Positions 58,390 to 64,000 of a stretch of 64,000 nucleotides of DNA are shown one piece after another. How positions within the stretch are numbered: the first letter of the stretch is position 1; every line of letters starts with the position of its first letter. The notes beneath the pieces are model-generated. The model saw only the letters and a program-made list of their open reading frames with translations. It was not told where the DNA came from and ran no database searches. This DNA is from Thermoleophilaceae bacterium (lineage in GTDB: Bacteria; Actinomycetota; Thermoleophilia; Solirubrobacterales; Thermoleophilaceae): positions 111,081 through 175,080 of the forward strand of contig JAUJNZ010000004.1 of NCBI GenBank assembly GCA_030447905.1. Reading direction: 5' to 3'. The position numbers were made by a program, and so were the translations under genes.

Positions 58390-58463
58390 GCCGGGGCAAC
58401 ATCGGGGCAACGCACGCCACCGAAACCGACCGTACGCCGCTCTAGTCCGAAGCCGCGATCTGG
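58390..58463 (+). pseudogene. Third integrase relic (C-terminal tail only)
   Basis: Translated, the piece reads GATHATETDRTPL, then a stop, then SEAAIW. It parallels SRATHPTESDRTPLAHEAAD at the end of the integrase near 48.95 kb. It sits beside the right-hand repeat, the place an integrase 3' end occupies next to its attachment site. Confidence 0.55.
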
Positions 58464-58518
58464 CGGCGTAGAGCCGTATCGCCCGCCCGGAACGGGCCCT
58501 GACGAACGGTTGCAGCGT

Positions 58519-58561
<43 letters not shown>

Positions 58562-58699
58562 TCGAAGGAACCGCTGGAAACGGCGAGTTTTTCCTGGGCT
58601 CATGACGCCCCGCGAGACCGGCCAGCGTTCCAATCGTGTTCCAATTATTCCGGAACTCGCACCTCGGGGGCGCCTAAGAGGGGCCGATACCGTCGTCCC

Positions 58700-59014
58700 A
58701 TGGCCTTTCTCGACGACATCAATCAGGCTGCAACCCGGTTCAAGGCTCGGCTGAACTCGGCCGCAAGAGCCGTCAAGAACTGGGCGGCGAGCGACCGTGA
58801 CAGGAAGTCCTGCTGGGACCCGACTTCCTTAGTCTCAGCTCTCGAATCGGTGACTTCTACGCCCACGTCGGGTGGTACCTACCCGGTCCACCCCACGTTC
58901 CACCGCTACACCATCGACCACCTGCGAGTACAGCGCGCCTTTGACGCGCGTCACGCGACAGAGCTCGTCGCTCCAGGCTCTGGTACGCAGCGGTCTGCTC
59001 GCTGCTGTCGGTGA
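58700..59014 (+). CDS. Hypothetical protein, probably degenerate
   Basis: ATG 58700 opens FLDDINQAATRFKARLNSAA and RAVKNWAASDRDRKS, which looks coding. After this the other frame (LLGPDFLSLSSRIGDFYAHV) reads more naturally, suggesting a frameshift near 58810. No family is recognised. It is the first frame to the right of the island repeat, so it may be chromosomal, or part of an older element. Confidence 0.35.
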   Translation: MAFLDDINQAATRFKARLNSAARAVKNWAASDRDRKSCWDPTSLVSALESVTSTPTSGGTYPVHPTFHRYTIDHLRVQRAFDARHATELVAPGSGTQRSARCCR

Positions 59015-59200
59015 TCGAGGGCGTGGTCTCGGATCGTGCCGACGTCGTTGGGGGATGCGCGTCGGGCGGCGCCTCGACAAGGTGCTCCACACGGAAGCGG
59101 CTCAGATCGAGACGCTCAGCGCCGTTCCCGCCCTCAGTGTCCTGGACGCGGAGATCTTCGAGCGACGGGACCTCCAGGGCGTCGGAATCGCGGAGACTGA

Positions 59201-59248
59201 GAGCGGCCACCTGCACTGGCCCCGGAGCGGCCACCTGACTTGGCCCCA
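59201..59248 (+). repeat. Tandem 24-nt repeats, IS21-type terminal end
   Basis: GAGCGGCCACCTGCACTGGC and GAGCGGCCACCTGACTTGGC start at 59201 and 59225. IS21-family elements carry multiple such repeats at their ends. They lie about 36 nt beyond the istB stop, marking the right end of the IS. Confidence 0.6.
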
Positions 59249-59283
59249 CCTCCGTCGTTCTTCTTGACGCCTGCATGGTCGCA

Positions 59284-60082
59284 TCAGCCGCCCGATCGGG
59301 CGGCTGATGCGCGTCGCGAGCGGCCGCGCCCGAGGCCGTGGCGAAAGCGCCAGGACTCAGAGCCGGTCTCGATGATGTGCGCCCGGTGGGTCACCCGGTC
59401 GACCACCGCCTTGGCTAGGCGCGCGTCGGGGAAGACCTTCCCCCACTCGCCAAACGGCAGGTTCGTGGTCACGATCAACGACCCGCGCTCGTCGCGCTCA
59501 GAGATCACCTGGAAGACGAGCTCGGCCGCTCCGGGCGGCAACGCGAGGTAGCCGAGCTCGTCGAGGACGACGAGCTCATAGCGCGCCCAACGCCCCACCA
59601 CCCGCTGCAGCTCGCGGCGCGAGTCGGCCTCGATCAGCTCGTTGGCCAAGGCGGCCAGGGTCGTGAAGCGCACCCGGCGGCCCTCGTGGCAGGCCGCGGC
59701 GGCCAGCGCGATCGCCAGGTGCGACTGCCCGTTCCCGAGTCGCCGATCAAGACGACCTGCTCGCGGTCGTCGATCCAGGACCCCTCGGCGAGCGTCGCGA
59801 GCGTCGCCCGCGGCACCGACCGGATTGTCCTCGAAGCGGAAGTCCTCGAGTCGCTTGATCTGCGGAAAGCGCGCATCGATCAACCGCCGGCGCTCGCGGC
59901 GCTCGGACCGCTCGGCGGTCTCGGCCTCGAGCAGGGCGGCGAGGTAGGCGACCGGGGTCTGCTGCTCGCGCACCGCCTCCTCGGCGAGCGCCCGAAAGCG
60001 CCGCCTGACCGTCGGGAGCTTGAGCTCGGTGGCGTGGGTCGATCAGCGCCTCGAGCGCCTGGGCCTTGGCCTTGGCGCTCAT
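59284..60082 (-). pseudogene. istB: IS21-family helper ATPase IstB, frameshifted
   Basis: ATG 60082 starts KAKAQALEALIDP; the frame then shifts near 60036 to TELKLPTVRRRFRALAEEAV. Two further compensating changes (an extra base at 59820-59821 and a missing one at 59726) scramble the Walker A region. When repaired it reads QVVLIGDSGTGKSHLAIALA. Downstream motifs are intact: ELVVLDELGYLALPPGAAEL (Walker B), VTTNLPFGEWGKVFPDARLA and VTHRAHIIE. IstB assists the IstA transposase. With three frameshifts the gene is inactive unless the indels are errors. Confidence 0.8.
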
Positions 60083-60440
60083 CGCGCCTCGATCAGCGCG
60101 TCGTAGCCCGAAGGTCGGGCTCCGGACGCGCGCTCGCAGCGAGACGATCGGGCAGATCCGAGTGAGAGAGCGGCTCCGCGGCGATGCGGTCGTTATGGCG
60201 CGCGAGCACGGCCACCGCGCCGCCCTCGAGCGCTCCGGCCGAGAGGGCGCCTCGCGCGGCGAGCTCCACGCGCGCGGCGCCGAGATCCCGAGCACGAGCA
60301 CATCGACCATCTGGCGGGCGGCCTCGGAGTGGGCCGTGGCGAGCCTCGAGCGCGCGCCAGAGCGAGTCGAAGGTCGCACGGCGTTCTCCGTGAACAAACC
60401 ACCCTGGACTCCGCTTGTCGTCGCTGAAGACCGCGACGGG
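60079..60440 (-). pseudogene. istA: IS21-family transposase IstA, C-terminal remnant
   Basis: Upstream of istB, with an ATGA overlap, three frames give pieces of an IstA C-terminus: VHGERRATFDSLWRALEAR, HSEAARQMVDVLV, RDLGAARVELAARGALSAGA, and SGYDALIEAR at the stop. The HTH and DDE catalytic domains (about 350 residues) are absent, so the left part of the IS is deleted. Identification rests mostly on position next to istB and the YDAL ending. Confidence 0.5.
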
Positions 60441-60689
60441 GGCTAGGTCCGCCCGAGCCGCCGTAGACGTCTCAGAAGCCGCAGACTCCAACCACCCCCT
60501 CGCGCTTCTTCGAGTCCGCGAGCTGCGCGCGGACCTCCTCGAGGAGACGAACGATCCGGTCGTTCGTCGCGGGCTTAGCGCTCGAGCGGCCAGTATCACC
60601 TCCCTTCTCTTCGGCGATCGGAGCGTAACGCGTCGGCAATCGCTCCAGTTCTCGGGCCTGCCGGCGGGCAGGAACTGGAGAATCGCGGC

Positions 60690-60947
60690 GTGCCGCGAAT
60701 TAGCAGCTTCTACGGGATCGTCATCGCCATGTACTACCGGGAGCACGGGCGGCCTCTTTCATGCGCGCTACGCCGGACAGGAGGCCACGCTGGTCATCGA
60801 GACGCTCGAGGTGCTGGCGGGCTCGCTGCCCGCTCGGGCGCTTCGGCTGGTCCGCGAATGGGCGACAGCGCATTCAGCCGAGCTCGAAGCGAACTGGGAC
60901 GCGCCCGCAGGGACGCTCCTCTGGAACCAATCGCGCCGCTTTCCTAG
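60690..60947 (+). pseudogene. DUF4160 family protein, frameshifted twice
   Basis: GTG 60690 gives PRISSFYGIVIAMYYREHG, the hallmark N-terminus of DUF4160. The frame slips near 60748 to FHARYAGQEATLVIETLEVL and EWATAHSAELEANW, then returns near 60900 to end PLEPIAPLS. DUF4160 genes typically sit just before a DUF2442 gene, as here, and the pair is suspected to form a toxin-antitoxin-like module. Restored length is about 86 residues. The two indels make it inactive unless they are errors. Confidence 0.75.
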
Positions 60948-60948
60948 C

Positions 60949-61224
60949 ATGGTCCTCCTGTCGGAGCTGATCCACGTCACCGACTTGGCAGTGATCGGAG
61001 ATCACCGCCTCCGGCTGATCTTCGAAGACGGCGCACAGGGCGAAGTCGACTTCTCGCACTGGACCTGGCGCGGCGTATTCGAACCACTCGGGGACCCGGC
61101 CTACTTCCAGCAGGTCCGGCTCGACGCCGAACTAGGCACGATCGTCTGGCCTAACGGGGCTGACATCGCTCCCGAGACGCTCCACGCGTGGGTCCTGAAC
61201 GGCCGGGAGCCCGCCGCCGCCTAA
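60949..61224 (+). CDS. DUF2442 family protein
   Basis: This is a 91-residue intact protein. LTDLAVIGDHRLRLIFEDG-like opening, GEVDFSHWTWRGVFEPLGDP, YFQQVRLDAELGTIVWPNGA and DIAPETLHA are typical of DUF2442. ATG 60949 lies 1 nt after the DUF4160 stop. Its function is unestablished; association with DUF4160 suggests a small two-component module, possibly regulatory or toxin-antitoxin. It is the only intact gene between 58.6 and 61.6 kb. Confidence 0.8.
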   Translation: MVLLSELIHVTDLAVIGDHRLRLIFEDGAQGEVDFSHWTWRGVFEPLGDPAYFQQVRLDAELGTIVWPNGADIAPETLHAWVLNGREPAAA

Positions 61225-61244
61225 TGCGCGTCGACCGGTCCTGA

Positions 61245-61640
61245 TTAGCGCCGGCTCGGCGGGTCGAAGAAAGCCCGCACTGTGCCGCCGGGCGCGAGCC
61301 ACGGCTCGACGAGCGCGTGGGCTCGAGCAGGCTCGCGGTGGAAGAAGCCCAACGCGAACCGCGAAGACCACATCGAACCGACGGTCGCCGAGGTCGAGGT
61401 CCTCGAGGCTCGCGACGAAGAACTAAGCCTTCCCCGCCTCGACGTAAGCGGCGTTGCGGCGCGCGGCTGCGTCGATCATCTTCGACGACCGGTCGATCGC
61501 CGTCAGTCGGCCACCGTCGAGCCGCTCGCCGACCATCGTCGCGGCGACCCCATGGCCGCAGCGCGCGTGCCGCGACTCGTTTCGCCGAGTTGCTGGCGGA
61601 GGTCAGCGACGAGACCCGCAAAGAGGCGCTAACTCCGCAG
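61245..61640 (-). pseudogene. SAM-dependent methyltransferase relic
   Basis: On the minus strand, LFAGLVADLRQQLGETS leads by a frame change to RCGHGVAATMVGERLDGGRL, TAIDRSSKMIDAAARRNAAY, a premature TAG (61423-61425), FFVASLEDLDLGDRRFDVVF and, after another shift, FFHREPARAHALVEPWLAPG with GGTVRAFFDPPSRR at the stop 61245. This is the class I methyltransferase order (Gly-rich loop, acidic strand end, motif IV). With one stop and at least two shifts it is dead. It lies just downstream of the acyltransferase gene. Confidence 0.65.
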
Positions 61641-61655
61641 TGTCGCCCTGTTGGG

Positions 61656-62687
61656 TCAGGAGCGTTGCTCCGTGCGGGACGCACGGATGCGCTCGCGGTC
61701 TTCTACCCAGGCGTCAAGCGTGCGCCACCACCCGAACAGCCAATCGATCCGCTCGTCGCGGTCGGCCGGGATCGCGTTCCGGGGCTCATGCCATAGCCTC
61801 ACCTCGATCGCCTGGGGCTCGGGCAGGAGGGCCCAGACTTCGCCCAACCCGGTCGGGAACCCCACGTGGCCCATGACCACCACTTCCGCCGTGGGCGCCG
61901 CGTCTATGGCTGCGAGCGCTCCGCCGGGCCGCGGTGCGCTCAGGTGGTTCATCTGGCGCGCCCATCCCGCCTCTTCGGTATGACCGGCGCGGTCGAGTCG
62001 CTCGATGCCTCGGAGGCGACGCTCCGCAGAGAAGTTCCCGCCTTCGGGGAAGATGACAAGCGCAGCGGTCTCGCCGAGCTCCCCGGCCATCTCCGCGATG
62101 TCGACCTCGGTGTCGCCTCCGCGGGGATCGACGAAGCGGTTCGGCAGCCGGTCTCCGAGCACGTCGATGAGCGGGTCTAGCCTGAGGGCTTCGTGCATCA
62201 CGACCCGTGGGCCCCTCCCGTGCCGGCAGAGGAGCTCGTGGATGACGAGGAGCGTGTCCCCCTCACCGGCATGTCGGCTCAGAACTATCACGGGACGGCC
62301 GGGGCTCGAGAGGATCCGCTCGGCGGCGTCCGACTCGGAGAAGCTGACCTCTACGCGCGCGAGCTTTACGACGGTGCGGTAGATGCCCGCCACGAACCAC
62401 CGCATCACCGCGTAATAGGCACGCTGCATCGTCTCGGAGGGGACGCGCCGCCTGAAGCCGCCGGCTACCCAGAGGCCGAGGCACGCGAGGGTCGCCGCCA
62501 GGTGACGCGTCGCAAAGGCGAGCACGAGCAGGGTCATTCGCAGGGGTCGCCAACCACCGAAGAGAGGAGAGGTCACCACGGCGACCAGCCCCAGCGCCGG
62601 CGAGACGAGGATGAGCAGAGCCTCCACGGCTATGACCAACGGTGCGATCACGAGTCGCCGGAGCAGCTTGGGAGGCACCGGCATCAT
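61656..62687 (-). CDS. PlsC-like 1-acylglycerol-3-phosphate acyltransferase
   Basis: This is a 343-residue membrane-associated acyltransferase: two hydrophobic segments near the N-terminus (about 12-40 and 52-75), the H-x4-D motif SRHAGEGDTLL (His139, Asp144), the glycerol-phosphate-binding region near RFVDPRGGDTE, and FPEGGNFS (213-220). It transfers acyl groups to lysophosphatidate-like acceptors. It is longer than typical PlsC (about 240) because of the C-terminal 100 residues. It starts 11 nt after the patatin gene on the same strand, suggesting an operon. Confidence 0.82.
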   Translation of the reverse strand: MMPVPPKLLRRLVIAPLVIAVEALLILVSPALGLVAVVTSPLFGGWRPLRMTLLVLAFATRHLAATLACLGLWVAGGFRRRVPSETMQRAYYAVMRWFVAGIYRTVVKLARVEVSFSESDAAERILSSPGRPVIVLSRHAGEGDTLLVIHELLCRHGRGPRVVMHEALRLDPLIDVLGDRLPNRFVDPRGGDTEVDIAEMAGELGETAALVIFPEGGNFSAERRLRGIERLDRAGHTEEAGWARQMNHLSAPRPGGALAAIDAAPTAEVVVMGHVGFPTGLGEVWALLPEPQAIEVRLWHEPRNAIPADRDERIDWLFGWWRTLDAWVEDRERIRASRTEQRS

Positions 62688-62698
62688 GCTTGGCGACG

Positions 62699-63535
62699 CT
62701 ACCTCGGCTCTTGGAGGTAGCGCACCGAAGCCTCGTATGCGTGCGCTATCTGGTCGCGGATCTTCGACGCATCTCGATGGCGAAACTGCGACAGGTCCGG
62801 ATACCGTGGGGGGTCGATCTGTCCGGTGGGCATCACGTGTACCTCGAGCTCGTCCGAAAGGCTGGCCAGGTCACCGATGAAGCGGTGGCGGCGCGCGATC
62901 TCAAAGGCCACGAGCGCAACCTCCCACGGCCAGCGCGGTGGCTCGAGCGACCGTTCGACGCGACCCACGTGGAGCACGTAGATCACCTCGGCGCCCAGTT
63001 GCACAGCCCGCGCCACCGGGATGCTGTTGACGATGCCGCCGTCGAGGAAGTGCTCGCCTTCTATCTCGACGGGCGGCAGCATGCCCGGGACGGCCGAGGA
63101 CGCAAGCACCGCGTCGACGAGCGGGCCCGACGAGAACCAGCGCTCGGAGGCGGTTTCGATGCACGCGGCGACGCACTCGAACGTCACGGGCAGCTCCTCG
63201 ATGAGACCTAGCCCAAGCGACTCCTCGAGCAACCCGCGAAGCGCATCGTTCTCGTGAAGGTGGGTCCGACTGCGTGCCAGCGTGGCGAGGCGGCCGACGA
63301 GCGACCCCTCGAAAGCGTCGCTGCGCTCGATATCCGACCAGGTCTGCGCCAGGCCGGCGACCCCGGCCGCAGTGGGCTCGGCCGCGATCGCCGCCCCGTT
63401 TATCGCGCCGATCGACGTCCCGACGACCAGGTCAGGGACCACCCCGAACTCGGTCAGAGCACGGAGCATCCCGACCTCATGAGCGCCGAGGTGACCACCT
63501 CCGCCGAGGACGAAAGCGACCTTGGGTCGAGCCAT
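62699..63535 (-). CDS. Patatin-like phospholipase
   Basis: This 278-residue acyl hydrolase has the oxyanion loop LGGGGHLGAHEVGML (residues 10-24), nucleophile Ser41 in GTSIGAING, and catalytic Asp165 in FLDGGIVNSIP. No signal peptide is present, so it acts in the cytoplasm or on the inner face of the membrane. RssA-like bacterial patatins have this size. Its operon with a PlsC-like acyltransferase suggests deacylation and reacylation of phospholipids. Confidence 0.9.
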   Translation of the reverse strand: MARPKVAFVLGGGGHLGAHEVGMLRALTEFGVVPDLVVGTSIGAINGAAIAAEPTAAGVAGLAQTWSDIERSDAFEGSLVGRLATLARSRTHLHENDALRGLLEESLGLGLIEELPVTFECVAACIETASERWFSSGPLVDAVLASSAVPGMLPPVEIEGEHFLDGGIVNSIPVARAVQLGAEVIYVLHVGRVERSLEPPRWPWEVALVAFEIARRHRFIGDLASLSDELEVHVMPTGQIDPPRYPDLSQFRHRDASKIRDQIAHAYEASVRYLQEPR

Positions 63536-63645
63536 GGAAGCGGCTTACCCCGTCGGCCGACTCACACGGCCTGAGGAGGCACGAAACCACACTCCCTCGA
63601 CTCAGCGGCCGCGACGTCCTCCAAGGGCCGGCGAAAAGCCGCTCC

Positions 63646-63753
63646 CTACAGGTTGTTGACCAGGAGGAGGATGCCGAGAATGATCAGCGTCCCGATGACC
63701 GAGACGAGAAGAGAGCCGAAGCAACCGAGTCGATTCGAGAAGAAGGCGAACAT
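63646..63753 (-). CDS. 35-residue single-helix membrane peptide
   Basis: ATG 63753 is preceded by AAGGAGG with a 6-nt spacer, one of the best ribosome sites in the window. The peptide reads FFSNRLGCFGSLLVSVIG and then TLIILGILLLVNNL before TAG. It is almost entirely one transmembrane helix. It follows the upstream 79-residue gene without a gap (TAGATG). The family is unknown, but the strong site and the clean start argue that it is translated. Confidence 0.65.
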   Translation of the reverse strand: MFAFFSNRLGCFGSLLVSVIGTLIILGILLLVNNL

Positions 63754-63993
63754 CTACGACCTCCTTCGGTAGAGGATGTTGAGCCCTGTCCCCGTAGCGG
63801 CGATCAGGCCGAGCGGAATCGGCAGACAGCAGCCGCAGCTCTTGACTTCCGCTCTCCGGTGAGCGCGCGGAGCCCGCAGGGAGAAGGGCCCGACATGGCG
63901 ACTGCGCATCGGCCAGTGGCCATAGCGGCGATGGCGCTCGCCGTGTAGGCGGTGGCGCAGGTACTCGCGGACGATCTCGCGACCGAGGGCCAT
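63754..63993 (-). CDS. Small basic protein with CGCC membrane segment
   Basis: This is a 79-residue protein. The first 50 residues are rich in Arg and His (REYLRHRLHGERHRRYGHW). The C-terminal part CGCCLPIPLGLIAATGTG is a Cys-rich hydrophobic segment. Its stop directly precedes the ATG of the 35-residue peptide, whose ribosome site lies in the last codons here. ATG 63993 is near the window edge, so a longer N-terminus is possible. No function is known. Confidence 0.55.
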   Translation of the reverse strand: MALGREIVREYLRHRLHGERHRRYGHWPMRSRHVGPFSLRAPRAHRRAEVKSCGCCLPIPLGLIAATGTGLNILYRRRS

Positions 63994-64000
63994 GAGAACC

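Overview
This 64 kb window is very GC-rich, and long open frames occur by chance on both strands. It looks like a chromosomal segment of an actinobacterium, most plausibly of the class Thermoleophilia (Solirubrobacter-like). The grounds are an InhA-type enoyl reductase in a FAS-II operon, single-chain glycyl-tRNA synthetase, LCP, PucR and DUF4235 proteins, GTG starts, and many genes that start 6-9 nt after a TANNNT -10 box (leaderless transcription). The lineage is inferred from gene content and style only; no rRNA is present.

Layout. 1-311: end of a flavin-binding-type protein. 463-7226: FAS-II operon (fabD, fabH, fabG, acpP, fabF, SGNH hydrolase, MaoC-type dehydratase, InhA/FabI, DUF2267). 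7346-13652: glyS, FmdB-like zinc ribbon, DJ-1/PfpI, FAD oxidoreductase, and a divergent LCP/ROK-kinase pair sharing one palindromic promoter core. 13649-22509: rsmI, M23 peptidase, metG, tatD, rsmA, ispE, PAP2 phosphatase, PucR regulator. 22531-34910: tRNA-Gln, glmU, prs, rplY, pth, an HSL-type esterase, mfd (with a frameshift), a SurA/PrsA-like lipoprotein, mazG (without an ordinary start codon), eno, ftsB. 35005-44970: csrA, a GCS2-type ligase, a rhomboid that lacks its catalytic residues, an ECF sigma factor fused to an anti-sigma-like and membrane tail, tRNA-Leu, DUF4235, a SpoIIE-type phosphatase and ppx/gppA.

At 45051 there is an initiator tRNA-Met. Its 3' 43 bases recur with one mismatch at 58519-58561. 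The 13.4 kb between the copies is an integrated and decaying island: three tyrosine-recombinase relics, a beta-helix protein, a beta-propeller relic, a PD-(D/E)XK nuclease-like gene, a GH65 phosphorylase with beta-phosphoglucomutase, a glycerate kinase stub, a Kup potassium transporter, an ISL3-family transposase and a PQ-loop membrane protein. Beyond it (58.6-61.7 kb) lies a graveyard: IS21 relics, a DUF4160/DUF2442 pair and a dead methyltransferase. Intact genes resume with a PlsC-like acyltransferase and patatin operon (61656-63535) and a two-gene cluster of tiny proteins (63646-63993).

Several genes are split by single-base length changes in short homopolymers. Some, especially in mfd and the sigma gene, may be assembly errors; the concentration after 45 kb fits real decay. 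No CRISPR array was found, and I do not see a clearly complete undescribed system. The most unusual items are the start-codon-less mazG, the zinc-ribbon pseudo-rhomboid, the sigma/anti-sigma fusion, the shared -10 promoter and the tRNA-fMet island.
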